Part shown: piece by piece, positions 16,023-24,308 of the stretch
Layout: every line of letters starts with the position of its first letter
Numbering within the stretch: the first letter of the stretch is position 1
Source: Anaerolineae bacterium
GTDB taxonomy: Bacteria > Chloroflexota > Anaerolineae > UBA3071
Direction: 5' to 3'
Assembly (NCBI GenBank): GCA_029907105.1
Contig: JARYMM010000003.1
Location: 1 to 64,000, forward strand
Length of the DNA: 64,000 bases
Notes under the pieces: generated by a model
What the model saw: the letters and a program-made list of their open reading frames with translations, nothing else
Told to the model about the DNA's origin: nothing
Databases searched by the model: none
Made by a program: the position numbers and the translations under genes

Positions 16023-16370
16023 ATCGGTAAACTCGATCGGTTACATTATAATTATACCATTCTTTGCGCAAAATCTCGAAATCGGACTTTCGCGCTCGCA
16101 ATGGCCACAGCAAGCCTGCCCGCGCAGGACAGCGCAATACTATCCCCACATTGCCACCTCGCCCGTTTTCGGCTATAATGGGCACCAAACCCAACCGCCT
16201 TGTAACGGTGTTCTTTGACCGTCGTCTGAGGAGGCAGCGATGAGACTCAAAAGAGATGCTTCGCTGGAGTCGGCCGGGCAATGAAGTTTGACGCCTGAAA
16301 CCCGCTCAGCATGACAAGTACGGTTGTAGTATTAGGCTTGTAGCGTAAAAACGCAACACGCAACACGTTC
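16023..16370. other. Intergenic region with a plus-strand promoter and a tiny ORF
   Basis: AT-rich stretch at 16038-16060 (two overlapping TATAAT-like boxes on the minus strand), the promoter at 16151-16179, and a 14-codon frame (16240-16284, GAGGAGG before the ATG) that could be a leader peptide or a remnant. Nothing larger is coding. Confidence 0.5.
16151..16179 (+). promoter_or_regulatory. Promoter upstream of the DHH-CBS-PAP gene
   Basis: TTGCCA (16151-16156), 17-bp spacer, TATAAT (16174-16179). The leader to the ATG at 16371 would be about 185 nt. Confidence 0.75.
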
Positions 16371-18974
16371 ATGGACGTCATCCTGACCCACGAGCACACC
16401 GATTTCGATGCCCTGGCCTCGCTGCTGGCGGCCGCCAGGCTGTACCCCGAGGCAGTGCCCGTGCTGCCGCGCCAGATGAACCGCAATCTGCGCGACTTCC
16501 TGGCCCTCTACGGCGAAGAGTTCCCCTTCGTCGAGGCCAGGGAGGTGCGCCGCCGGCGCATCCACCGCGCCCTGCTCGTGGACACCCAAAGCGCCATCTC
16601 GCTCAAGGGCATGGGCCCCCACACCAGGGTACAGGTCATTGACCACCACCCGCGCAGCCCCGACCTCGATCCAGCCTGGGAATTCTTCGGCGAGGAGCTG
16701 GGGGCCACCACCACCCTGCTCGCCGAACAGATGGCCGAGGCCCGCATGTCCCTCACCCCCCTCGAGGCCACCCTGCTCCTCCTGGGCATCTACGAGGACA
16801 CCGGCTCGCTGAGCTACCTCAGCACCACCGCCCGCGACGTGCGCGCCGCGGCCTGGCTGCTCGACCAGGGGGCCAGCCTGGACATCGTCAACGAGTTCAT
16901 CCACCACCCGCTGACCCGAGAACAACAGGCCCTCTACCATCAACTCGTCGCCAACAGCCACCCCTACGAATTCGCCGGCCAGACGGTGATCATGGCCAAG
17001 GCCACGGTCAAAGATTATGTCGAGGAAATCTCCACCCTGGCGCACAAGGTCGGCGACCTCTTCGAGCCCGAGGCGGTTTTCCTGCTTGTGGACCTGGGCG
17101 ACCGCGTGCAGATTGTGGCCCGCAGCGCCAGCGAGAACATTGACGTGGGGATCATCGCCAAGGCCCTGGGGGGCGGCGGCCATGCCCGCGCCGCCGCCGC
17201 CATGATCCGCGGGGAAACGCTGGAAGCCATCCAGCAGCGGCTGCTGGCCTTGCTGGAGACCCACGTCCGCCCCGCCGTCACCGTGGCCCAGATCATGTCC
17301 CATGGCGTGCAGACCTTGAGTCCGGAGACCACGGTGGCCGAGGCGGCGGAACGCATGCAGCGCTTCGGCCACGAGGGTTTCCCGGTGGTCGAGAATGGCC
17401 GCGTGGTGGGCATGCTCACGCGGCCGGAGATTGACCGCGCTCTGCGCCTTGACCTCGGCGATGCTCCGATCCATCGCTACATGCGCCGCGGCCAGGTGGT
17501 GGTGACCCCGCAAGACCCGGTGGAGCGGGTGCAGGCAGTGATCCGCGACAGCGGCTGGGGGCAGGTGCCCGTGGTGGACGAGAGCAGCGGCGAGATCCTG
17601 GGCATTGTCACCCGCACCGACCTCATCCGCCTGTGGGCCGAGCCGGCCTCGCCGCCGCGAGCCCAGGAGATGGCCCGGCGCATGGATGACCTGCTCCCCG
17701 CCGAGTTGCTGCGCCTGCTGCGCACCGCCGGCCAGGCCGCCGCCGACATGGGCTACGCGCTTTACGCCGTCGGGGGCTTCGTGCGCGACCTGCTCCTGGG
17801 CCAGCCCACCTTCGATGTGGACCTGGTGGTGGAGGGGGATGCCATCAAGCTGGCGCGGCGGCTGGCCAGGGAGCACGGCGGCCGCGTGCGCAGCCACAAG
17901 CGCTTCGGCACAGCCAAGTGGATTCTGCAAACTTCAAACTCCAAACTTCAAACTTCAAATTCCAATATCCAACTCCCAATATCCAGCCTCGATTTCGTGA
18001 CGGCGCGCATCGAATTCTACGAGCATCCCACAGCGCTGCCGACGGTGGAGCGCAGTTCCATCAAGCAGGACCTGCATCGCCGCGATTTCACCATCAATAC
18101 CCTGGCCATCCGCCTGGACCCGGAACACTGGGGGGAACTGCTGGACTTCTACGGTGGCGAGCGCGACCTGCGGGAAGGGCTGATCCGCGTGTTGCACAGC
18201 CTCAGCTTCGTCGAAGACCCCACGCGCATCCTGCGCGCCGCCCGCTTCGAGCAGCGCTTCGGCTTCCGCATCGAACCGCGCACGGCGGAGTTGATCGAGG
18301 ATGGGCTGGAGTTGCTCGACCGCGTCAGCGGCGAGCGTATCCGTCACGAGCTGTACCTGATCCTGGCCGAAGAGGAGCCGGAGCGCGCCCTGGCCCGCCT
18401 GGATGAGCTGGGCGTGTTGCGCCAGATCAACCCCAACCTGCGCTGGAATGGCTGGCTGCAGGAGAAGTTCCCGGCCCTGCGTCAGGCGCTGGAAGCGCAG
18501 AGCGGGACGGAGCTTCCCCCGGCCCCCTCGCTCTACCTGACCCTGCTCACCTACCGGCTGGGAGCCGATGACCTGCAGGCTTTCCTGCAACGATTGCGCA
18601 TCGTGCGCGACGATCGTCTGCTCGTGGAAGCTGTGCACAGGCTGCGGACACAGGAAGCGGAGCTGATGCGCGATGAACTGCCCGCCAGCGGCATCTACCG
18701 CCTCCTGCATCGGACATCGGATGCGGCGCGTTTCGTCTTCGGCGTGGCCAGCGATTCCTGGCTGGTGCGACAGCGGCTGGAACAATATCAGCGCCGGCTC
18801 CGCCGGGTGGAGACGGAAATTGACGGCTCGTATCTGCGGGAACTGGGCGTGCCGGCCGGCCCCATCTACCGCCGCATCCTGGATACAGTGCTCGACGCCC
18901 GGCTGGACGGCCAGGTGAGCAGCCGGGAGGAGGAAGAGGCCCTGGTGAAGAAACTGCTGGCGGGAGAGGGATAG
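16371..18974 (+). CDS. DHH-CBS-poly(A) polymerase fusion (A-adding tRNA nucleotidyltransferase type)
   Basis: 867 residues. N-terminal DHH/DHHA1 phosphoesterase (about 1-300; HEHTDFDALAS, VIDHHPRSPD, GGGGHARAAAA), two CBS domains (305-425), then a class II nucleotidyltransferase (460-650) with GGFVRDLLLG and the metal-binding DVDLVV, and an RNA-binding helical C-terminus. Such fusions add A, or complete CCA, at tRNA 3' ends; the DHH part may turn over nanoRNA or cyclic dinucleotides. Residues about 518-540 (LQTSNSK, LQTSNSN) are encoded by an in-frame heptanucleotide array in the palm, between KRFGTAKW and LDFVTARIEFYEHP. The essential motifs are intact. Confidence 0.93.
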   Translation: MDVILTHEHTDFDALASLLAAARLYPEAVPVLPRQMNRNLRDFLALYGEEFPFVEAREVRRRRIHRALLVDTQSAISLKGMGPHTRVQVIDHHPRSPDLDPAWEFFGEELGATTTLLAEQMAEARMSLTPLEATLLLLGIYEDTGSLSYLSTTARDVRAAAWLLDQGASLDIVNEFIHHPLTREQQALYHQLVANSHPYEFAGQTVIMAKATVKDYVEEISTLAHKVGDLFEPEAVFLLVDLGDRVQIVARSASENIDVGIIAKALGGGGHARAAAAMIRGETLEAIQQRLLALLETHVRPAVTVAQIMSHGVQTLSPETTVAEAAERMQRFGHEGFPVVENGRVVGMLTRPEIDRALRLDLGDAPIHRYMRRGQVVVTPQDPVERVQAVIRDSGWGQVPVVDESSGEILGIVTRTDLIRLWAEPASPPRAQEMARRMDDLLPAELLRLLRTAGQAAADMGYALYAVGGFVRDLLLGQPTFDVDLVVEGDAIKLARRLAREHGGRVRSHKRFGTAKWILQTSNSKLQTSNSNIQLPISSLDFVTARIEFYEHPTALPTVERSSIKQDLHRRDFTINTLAIRLDPEHWGELLDFYGGERDLREGLIRVLHSLSFVEDPTRILRAARFEQRFGFRIEPRTAELIEDGLELLDRVSGERIRHELYLILAEEEPERALARLDELGVLRQINPNLRWNGWLQEKFPALRQALEAQSGTELPPAPSLYLTLLTYRLGADDLQAFLQRLRIVRDDRLLVEAVHRLRTQEAELMRDELPASGIYRLLHRTSDAARFVFGVASDSWLVRQRLEQYQRRLRRVETEIDGSYLRELGVPAGPIYRRILDTVLDARLDGQVSSREEEEALVKKLLAGEG
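17929..17987 (+). repeat. In-frame heptanucleotide array (AAACTTC) inside the nucleotidyltransferase
   Basis: Eight 7-nt units (AAACTTC, AAACTCC, AAATTCC, AATATCC and similar) insert about 20 codons. Because 3 x 7 nt = 7 codons, the encoded protein repeats every seven residues. Confidence 0.9.
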
Positions 18975-19122
18975 ATCGGTGCATGGGCATTGACATTGAT
19001 CATGCCAGCCGGATTGTTAATCTGTCGCATCTAAAGCAGAGGCGTTGCCCCTCACTGCTTTTTCCTTCGTGGGAGCAAGGCCCAGCATAACAGTCAGTTC
19101 CGAGCATGTCACGCCTTAAAGC

Positions 19123-20049
19123 ATGTCCATCATCGCCATCCTGGGCATTGCCAGCGAGATAGAGCACCTGTGCGGGCAGTTGGATGCCGCCACCCCGGAG
19201 ACGACGCCGGTGGGCACGTTCTGGCAGGGGTGTTGGGCCGGACAAAAGGTCATCCTGGCCCGGTGCGCCGTCGGCAAGATCAACGCCGCCATGGCCCTGC
19301 AGTGGCTGGTGGATCACCACTCGCCGGATGTGCTGCTCAACTGCGGCTCTGCGGGCGCCATCGCCCCCCAGTTGCGGGTGGGTGACGTGGTCATCGCCGA
19401 CCGCGTGGTGCCCTACGACGTGGGGGTCTTCCTGCAACGGGGCTACGTGATCACCGGCAACGAACTGCCCGGCTGCCGGTCAACCCATTGGCGTGTCTTT
19501 CCAGCCGACCCGCGCCTGGTGCGTCTGGCGCGGGAGGCTGCGGAGGGGATAGACTCCAGCAGACCACGAGGGCTCATGGCAGATAGCAGCGTCCACCGCT
19601 TTGCCGCCGGACCTGGCGGTCCGGCGAGAGCAGATGGGGGCAGCAGAAGCCTATGCCGGGTCTGGGTGGGTCCCATCGCCTCCGGCGATCAGGTGGTCTT
19701 CGCCGACCGCCCCAAGCGCTGGCTGTACCAGACCTGCGGCGCGCTGGCCGTGGAGAACGAGGGGGCGGCCCTGGCCCAGGTGGCCACCGCGCATGGCCTG
19801 CCCTGGCTGGTGCTGCGCGGCATCAGCGACACCGCCGACGCCGCGGCCGCCTTCGACTACAGCCGCCTGCTGCGCTACGCCGACGAGGGCTGCGGCCCTC
19901 TGGCCTGGCTGCGCTTTCAGGCCCGCCGGCTGATCTATCTGCTGTGCCACCCGGACACACGCACCCGATGGCGCCGCTTCGACGCTGGCGTCCGTTTGGT
20001 GAACGCCAACTTGACCGCCCTGCTGCAGTGCTTATTGCCGTCGCTCTGA
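19123..20049 (+). CDS. MTA/SAH nucleosidase-like phosphorylase with an inserted segment
   Basis: 308 residues of the purine nucleoside phosphorylase fold. LLNCGSAGAIAPQLRVGDVVIAD, GPIASGDQVV, AVENEGAALAQVA and the catalytic Asp in ISDTAD match MTAN-type enzymes that cleave methylthioadenosine and S-adenosylhomocysteine. Two oddities: Asn replaces the usual Met in the EMEGA motif, and residues about 142-180 form a low-complexity insert (SSRPRG, AAGPGGPARADGG) that carries a REP-like palindrome (GCCGGACCTGGCGGTCCGGC, then GAGAGC). A normal MTAN is about 230 residues. No good ribosome binding site is visible. Activity cannot be assumed. Confidence 0.82.
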   Translation: MSIIAILGIASEIEHLCGQLDAATPETTPVGTFWQGCWAGQKVILARCAVGKINAAMALQWLVDHHSPDVLLNCGSAGAIAPQLRVGDVVIADRVVPYDVGVFLQRGYVITGNELPGCRSTHWRVFPADPRLVRLAREAAEGIDSSRPRGLMADSSVHRFAAGPGGPARADGGSRSLCRVWVGPIASGDQVVFADRPKRWLYQTCGALAVENEGAALAQVATAHGLPWLVLRGISDTADAAAAFDYSRLLRYADEGCGPLAWLRFQARRLIYLLCHPDTRTRWRRFDAGVRLVNANLTALLQCLLPSL

Positions 20050-20080
20050 GATCGCAGACGTCTGGCCTGCGTTCCAGGCA

Positions 20081-20117
20081 GTGACCATGGTCTGACAGGC
20101 CACCACGAAGCACGAAA
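20081..20117 (-). repeat. 37-bp dispersed repeat, second copy at 30658-30693
   Basis: On the minus strand TTCGTGCTTCGTGGTGGCCT followed by GTCAGACCATGGTCAC; 30658-30693 carries the same sequence with three differences. Here it is intergenic and abuts a GTCATTCTGAG foldback. Confidence 0.8.
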
Positions 20118-20120
20118 ATG

Positions 20121-20199
20121 TCATTCTGAGCGGAACGAAGTGGAGCGAAGAATCTCATGCGGGAGCGAGCAAGAGACCCTTCGCTGCGCTCAGGGTGAC
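20121..20199. repeat. Dispersed foldback repeat (GTCATTCTGAGCG type)
   Basis: Ends GTCATTCTGAGCGGAACG and CGCTGCGCTCAGGGTGAC. Same family as 13636-13731. It lies about 110 bp before the Yip1-like operon. Confidence 0.85.
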
Positions 20200-20306
20200 A
20201 TTTTCGGAGCAGAGAGGAGGGATATCGCGCCGAAAACCCTGTGCTGCTGAGGGTACCTTCCAGGAATCCGGCTTTCTCTAACACACGTCCAAGGAGGAAT
20301 AGGACC

Positions 20307-21047
20307 ATGGAGCAGATTTCCCGCTTCGCGGGTCTCCTGGCACGGGGCTTGTTTCTGCGCCCTGAAGCCTACGAGGAGATGCGCGAAACCCGCAACCCCT
20401 TCGTGGAAGGGTTGTTCATCGTCGTTGTCGTCGGGGTGATCGTCGCCCTTGCCGCTGTCATCGGCAACACGCTGGAGTGGGCCTCCACCCCCGATCTGGC
20501 GGCCATCCGCCAGACCGTGTACGACGGCCTCACCAACATGGATTGGTTCCAGCAGTTGGAACAAGCGGTCGGCCGCCCGTTCATAGAGCAGTTCCAGAGG
20601 CAATGGGACTGGCAGTGGCGGATCATGAGCACCCTGATCCCCACGCCGGTCTCCTCGCTGGCCGGCATCGTCACCACGCCGCTGCGCCTGATCATCGGCT
20701 GGCTCATCTACGGCCTGCTGGCCCATCTCTTCGCCCGCCTGCTGGGCGGCCAGGCCAATCTGGGCCAGACGCTGGGCAGCACCGCCCTGGCCGTCACCCC
20801 GCAGGTGCTGAACCTGGCCGGGTTGCTGCCCTTCGTTACCCTGGGGGGTGTAGTAGGCACCTGGGTTCTGATCTGCCGCTACATGGCCCTGAAGCAGGCC
20901 CATCGCCTCAGTTGGGGCCGCGCCTTCTGGGCCACCGTGCTGCCGCGGCTGGTTATCTGGCTGTTGGCGCTCGTCCTGGGAGGCATCGTCGCCGCCCTGA
21001 TCGCTGCCTTCATGCCGCAGTTCGTGCAGTTCCTGGGAGGTTCATGA
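20307..21047 (+). CDS. Yip1-like integral membrane protein
   Basis: 246 residues with about five membrane helices. The N-terminal RGLFLRPEAYEEMRETRNPFVEG, the loop after helix 1 and the C-terminal WGRAFWATVLPRLVIWLLAL agree with bacterial YIP1-domain proteins, whose function is unknown. AAGGAGGAATAGGACC precedes the ATG. The next gene is a paralogue starting 1 bp after this stop; the pair is one operon. Confidence 0.7.
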   Translation: MEQISRFAGLLARGLFLRPEAYEEMRETRNPFVEGLFIVVVVGVIVALAAVIGNTLEWASTPDLAAIRQTVYDGLTNMDWFQQLEQAVGRPFIEQFQRQWDWQWRIMSTLIPTPVSSLAGIVTTPLRLIIGWLIYGLLAHLFARLLGGQANLGQTLGSTALAVTPQVLNLAGLLPFVTLGGVVGTWVLICRYMALKQAHRLSWGRAFWATVLPRLVIWLLALVLGGIVAALIAAFMPQFVQFLGGS

Positions 21048-21048
21048 G

Positions 21049-21843
21049 ATGACCGAGATACTGAATGCTGTGCGGGGCGCCATCACCCTGGACATCCCCG
21101 CCCTGATGCGCTTCCGCCAGAGCGAGAACGTATTTCGCCGCGGCCTGACCATCCTGGTGCTGGTGGCGCTGATCGTGGGGGCTGTGGCCTTCCTGGTAGA
21201 CTTCATCGGCGGACTGATCAGGCCGCCGTTGGCCACGGAGATGGCCGAGATCCAAAGCGGCATCGAACAGTGGTTCCAGTTCATGCCTGAGGAGGGCGCA
21301 GCCGAGTTCAGACAGCTTTTCCTGCCCGTCCTCGAAGATGTTCTGAAGATAGTCGGCGATGTCGCGGCACTGCCCACCCGGCTGCCCAGAGCGCTGACCG
21401 TCTTCTTCCAGGCGCTGGGCCGATGGGTCAACAGGCCGCTGGCCATGCTGGGCGGCTTCCTGGGCTATGGCATCTGGGTCATGCTGGCGGCCAAGCTGCT
21501 GGGCGGCCGCGGGCGGCTGCCGGAGTTCCTGGGCACCGCCGCGCTCTCCTCCGTGCCCTACCTGCTGTTGGTGCTGGAGAGGGTGCCCTGCCTGGGCGGC
21601 ATCCTGAGCCTGGTGGCCTGGGTCTGGGGCACCATCATCTGGGTCGTGGCCACCGCCGTGACCCACGGCTGGGCCGTGCCACAGATGACAGAGGAAGGCG
21701 CGGTGACAGGCTACGAAGTCGCCTGGGGCAAGCCCATCCTGGCCGTGCTCCTGCCGGCGCTGGCTGTGGCTGTCCTCGTCCTCATCGGAGGCATCAGCCT
21801 GCTCCTGATCATCCTCAGCGCCATCCAGAGAGCAGGAGGATAA
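21049..21843 (+). CDS. Second Yip1-like membrane protein
   Basis: 264 residues, paralogous to the preceding gene: helix after LTILVLVALIVGAVAFLVD, an amphipathic central segment with acidic residues (IQSGIEQWFQFMPEEGAAEF), then four helices. It also carries a basic LGGRGRLPEFLGTAAL loop matching LGGQANLGQTLGSTAL in the first protein. The two are probably partners or a heteromer. GGGAGG lies 11 nt before the ATG. Confidence 0.68.
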   Translation: MTEILNAVRGAITLDIPALMRFRQSENVFRRGLTILVLVALIVGAVAFLVDFIGGLIRPPLATEMAEIQSGIEQWFQFMPEEGAAEFRQLFLPVLEDVLKIVGDVAALPTRLPRALTVFFQALGRWVNRPLAMLGGFLGYGIWVMLAAKLLGGRGRLPEFLGTAALSSVPYLLLVLERVPCLGGILSLVAWVWGTIIWVVATAVTHGWAVPQMTEEGAVTGYEVAWGKPILAVLLPALAVAVLVLIGGISLLLIILSAIQRAGG

Positions 21844-21845
21844 GC

Positions 21846-22020
21846 AAGAAGGCAACGAGTTAACAAGGCAACAAGGCAACGAGTTAACAAGGCAACAAGG
21901 CAACGAGTTAACAAGGCAACAAGGTAACGAGGCAACAGGGGCGGGAGGCCCTTATTGCCTCGTTGCCCCATTGCCTCGTTGCCTCATTGCCTCGTTGCCC
22001 CATTGCCTCATTGCCTCATC
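21846..22020. repeat. Large inverted array of octanucleotides (AACAAGGC / GCCTCGTT)
   Basis: Left half: AACAAGGC, AACGAGTT units; right half: the complementary word TTGCCTCG/TTGCCCCA. The halves meet near 21940-21955 (GGGGCGGGAGGCCC) and could form a hairpin of up to about 80 bp per arm. It is followed by two 7-nt GCATCCT units. Position between the Yip1 operon and patatin suggests a terminator-like role. Confidence 0.85.
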
Positions 22021-22060
22021 GCATCCTGCATCCTGTATCTTTTTGCGGAGGCGAAAGGTC

Positions 22061-22855
22061 ATGAGATGGCCATGGACAAGACGGCGCCGGCCGAAATGCG
22101 TCGGCCTGGCCCTCAGCGGTGGCGCGTTACGTGGCATCGCCCACATCGGCGTGCTGGAGGTGCTGGAGGAAGCGGGCATCCGGCCGGATGTGGTGGCCGG
22201 CACCAGCGCCGGCGCCCTGGTCGGCGCCCTCTACTGCGCCGGCGTGCCCTTGGCAGAGATCAAGGCTGAAGCATTGGACCTGAAGTGGAGCAAGATCGGG
22301 CGGGTGACGCGGCCGCGCCTGGGCTGGTTCGACATCTCGCGCATGGAAGAACGGGTGAACGAACTGATCGGCGGACGCACCTTCGCCGAACTGGAGATCC
22401 CCTTCGCTGCGGTAGCGGCCGACATCCTCAGCGGTGAAGTGGTCGTGCTGCGCGAGGGGTCGGTGGCCGCCGCCGTGCGCGCCAGTTGCAGCGTGCCCGG
22501 CGTCTTCACGCCCTGCGTCCAGGGAGACCGACTGCTGGTGGATGGCGGCCTGCTGAACAACCTGCCTGTCTCCGTGACCCGGCAGATGGGCGCCGATTAC
22601 GTGATCGCCGTGGACCTGTTCCCCGCCGTGCAGCGGTTCAAGCCGCCTCGCCACGTGGCAGAACTGGCCATGCTGGCCTACTTCAACCTGGCCCTCCTGA
22701 CCCATCGCGAGCGGGACGACGCCGACTGCCTGATCATGCCCCAGATCGCCCATCTGGGCATCACGGATTTCTCACACGCCGCCGAGTTCATGGCCAGGGG
22801 ACGGGCGGCCGCCGAGGCCGTGCTGCCCCAACTCCGACGGGACCTGCGGCTCTGA
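22061..22855 (+). CDS. Patatin-like phospholipase
   Basis: 264 residues of the RssA/YchK-like patatin family. The oxyanion motif GGALRG (20-25), the nucleophile elbow GTSAG (47-51) and the dyad Asp in VDGGLLNNLPV (about 160) are all present, so a Ser-Asp lipid acyl hydrolase is expected. A basic N-terminus (RWPWTRRRRPK) may bind membrane. The start at 22061 has GGAGG 10 nt and AAAGG 4 nt upstream. Small patatins of this kind also serve as effectors in some defence systems, but no cyclase partner is nearby. Confidence 0.9.
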   Translation: MRWPWTRRRRPKCVGLALSGGALRGIAHIGVLEVLEEAGIRPDVVAGTSAGALVGALYCAGVPLAEIKAEALDLKWSKIGRVTRPRLGWFDISRMEERVNELIGGRTFAELEIPFAAVAADILSGEVVVLREGSVAAAVRASCSVPGVFTPCVQGDRLLVDGGLLNNLPVSVTRQMGADYVIAVDLFPAVQRFKPPRHVAELAMLAYFNLALLTHRERDDADCLIMPQIAHLGITDFSHAAEFMARGRAAAEAVLPQLRRDLRL

Positions 22856-22978
22856 TCCGTCCGCTGTCGGGAAAGAGAAGCGGAAAGGTCAGAGCGCTTG
22901 TCTTTCGCCGAGCAGGGATTTTACCCTCGAACGGTTATCCGAGGACAGAGATTATGACAAACCCGGAGAGGAATGCGC

Positions 22979-23719
22979 ATGGAATTTGCTCCCGAAGGGC
23001 AAGAGTTTGAGCAGACGTGGCCGCTGCCGCATGCGGAAGGGGCGGCTCAATGGCCCGAAGAGCCGGCCGCGTGGCCGGCAGAGGAAGAAGTGACACGCAA
23101 GGCACGCCGTAAGCGGCGCGCCCTGCCCTGGCTGGGCTGGCTGATCATCCTGACCCTGCTCTGGCCACTGCTGTATGGCCCGCTGATCTATTTCTACGCC
23201 ACCGGCTGGCGGCCGCGTCCGGAGTTGTTGCGCCAGTTCCTGCTGACCCTTTTCGGCGTACATACGGCGCTTCTGCTCCTGGCCTGGGGTGGGTTGTGGC
23301 TCTGGCAACGATGGCAGGAAGTCCTGCGCCGTCGGCGCTTCGAGGCCAATCGCACGCTGGAGCAGCTTCTGGCCCTCTCCCCCGGCGAATTCGAGGAGTG
23401 GACGGGCGTTCTCTTCGAACGTCAAGGCTACCGCGTGCGCAATACCCCCGACATGGCCGACCATGGTATTGACCTGATGGTGACCAGCCCGAGAGGGGAG
23501 CGGGCAGTGGTACAGTGTAAACGTTATCGGGGCACAGTGGGCGAGCCGGTGGTGCGTGACCTCTATGGCACGATGCTGCATGTGGGAGCCCGGCTGGGTT
23601 TTCTGGTGACCACAGGCAGCATCTCCCCAGCCGCCCGCTCCTGGGCGCGGGGTAAGCCGCTGGAGTTGATTGACGGCGAGCGGCTGGTGCGCTTGGCAGG
23701 GCAAACCTGCAACCGGTAG
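22979..23719 (+). CDS. Membrane-anchored Mrr-like restriction endonuclease
   Basis: 246 residues. Two membrane helices (about 52-72 and 85-105), then a cytoplasmic PD-(D/E)XK domain of the Mrr/restriction endonuclease type: LSPGEFEEWTGVLFERQGY, HGIDLMV with the metal-binding Asp, and AVVQCKRY with the QxK signature. Such proteins are thought to cut modified or foreign DNA at the membrane. The start at 22979 is preferred to 22973 because GAGAGG is then 8 nt away. No methyltransferase accompanies it. Confidence 0.85.
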   Translation: MEFAPEGQEFEQTWPLPHAEGAAQWPEEPAAWPAEEEVTRKARRKRRALPWLGWLIILTLLWPLLYGPLIYFYATGWRPRPELLRQFLLTLFGVHTALLLLAWGGLWLWQRWQEVLRRRRFEANRTLEQLLALSPGEFEEWTGVLFERQGYRVRNTPDMADHGIDLMVTSPRGERAVVQCKRYRGTVGEPVVRDLYGTMLHVGARLGFLVTTGSISPAARSWARGKPLELIDGERLVRLAGQTCNR

Positions 23720-23738
23720 CGAGGCTCGCGAGTGTCAT

Positions 23739-23993
23739 TCATAGGGCAGCTAACTCTTCGGGGGTTGCCACCTCTCCACGCCGTATCTCCTCTCGCGCCT
23801 CCTCACGCCGTGCCGTAAAAAACGGATGGCTGGCAAGCAAATAGTCCTCCAAAGCCTCGTCATCTATGGGCAGCAAAATGCCGCAAGGACGACCACGGTA
23901 GGTGATAATGTATTCGGCCTTGCTTTCGCGCACCGTGCGCATGATCTCGCTAGCCCTGGTCTTCAGATCGCGTATCCCTATGGTGGTCTCCAT
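23739..23993 (-). CDS. Phd/YefM-type antitoxin without a visible toxin
   Basis: 84 residues; MRTVRESKAEYIITYRGRPCG is the classic Phd/YefM N-domain, and the acidic C-terminus (REEAREEIRRGEVATPEEL) is the toxin-binding tail. GGGAG precedes the ATG. The downstream side on this strand is the opposing Mrr-like gene, so no co-transcribed toxin exists here. It has a near-perfect promoter of its own (24033-24061). Confidence 0.85.
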   Translation of the reverse strand: METTIGIRDLKTRASEIMRTVRESKAEYIITYRGRPCGILLPIDDEALEDYLLASHPFFTARREEAREEIRRGEVATPEELAAL

Positions 23994-24032
23994 CACTCAC
24001 TCCCTATCAAATGTGGTTACCTTCCAGACTAC

Positions 24033-24061
24033 ATTATAATACAGCGCCGGGTTGTTGTCAA
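24033..24061 (-). promoter_or_regulatory. Consensus promoter of the orphan antitoxin
   Basis: Minus strand TTGACA (24061-24056), 17-bp spacer, TATAAT (24038-24033): a perfect match. It stands back-to-back with the tRNA promoter; the two -35 boxes are 22 bp apart. Confidence 0.85.
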
Positions 24062-24083
24062 GAATCATCGTCAGCATCCTGGA

Positions 24084-24112
24084 TTGACAAGTACAGCAGC
24101 CTATGCTATACT
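24084..24112 (+). promoter_or_regulatory. Promoter of tRNA-Lys
   Basis: TTGACA (24084-24089), 17-bp spacer, TATACT (24107-24112), 12 bp before the tRNA. Confidence 0.88.
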
Positions 24113-24124
24113 TTGTTTTGTCAC

Positions 24125-24197
24125 GGGCCGCTAGCTCAACTGGCAGAGCAGAGGGCTTTTAACCCTAAGGCTGGAGGTTCGAGTCCTCCGCGGCTCA
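24125..24197 (+). tRNA. tRNA-Lys (UUU)
   Basis: 73 nt fold into a full cloverleaf: acceptor GGGCCGC/GCGGCTC, D arm with GCTC and GAGC, anticodon loop CTTTTAA (anticodon UUU at 24158-24160), T arm GGAGGTTCGAGTCCTCC. CCA is not encoded, so it must be added, plausibly by an enzyme such as the nucleotidyltransferase at 16371. The first anticodon-stem pair is a G-A mismatch. Confidence 0.95.
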
Positions 24198-24206
24198 CAG
24201 GCAAGG

Positions 24207-24290
24207 CAACTGAGGGGTCTGAGGGGATTGGGGGGCGAGAGGCCCTCAGTCCCTTCAGACCCCTCAGCCCCTTCAGGCCCCTGAGTTCCT
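24207..24290. repeat. 8/9-nt inverted array (CTGAGGGG / CAGCCCCTT)
   Basis: Left part CTGAGGGGTCTGAGGGG; right part 9-nt units CAGTCCCTT, CAGACCCCT, CAGCCCCTT, CAGGCCCCT. The halves are complementary and would form a strong hairpin just after the tRNA. Confidence 0.8.
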
Positions 24291-24308
24291 TTCTACAAGG
24301 AGTTACCC

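Noticed and set aside
21846-22020. Simple intrinsic terminator
   Set aside because: The inverted array could fold, but there is no U-run and the units are tandem words in both orientations, so I call it a repeat with a possible terminator effect.
22061-23719. CBASS defence operon (patatin plus nuclease)
   Set aside because: No CD-NTase or accessory gene is present, and the nuclease has its own start signals 120 bp away; only the adjacency is noted.
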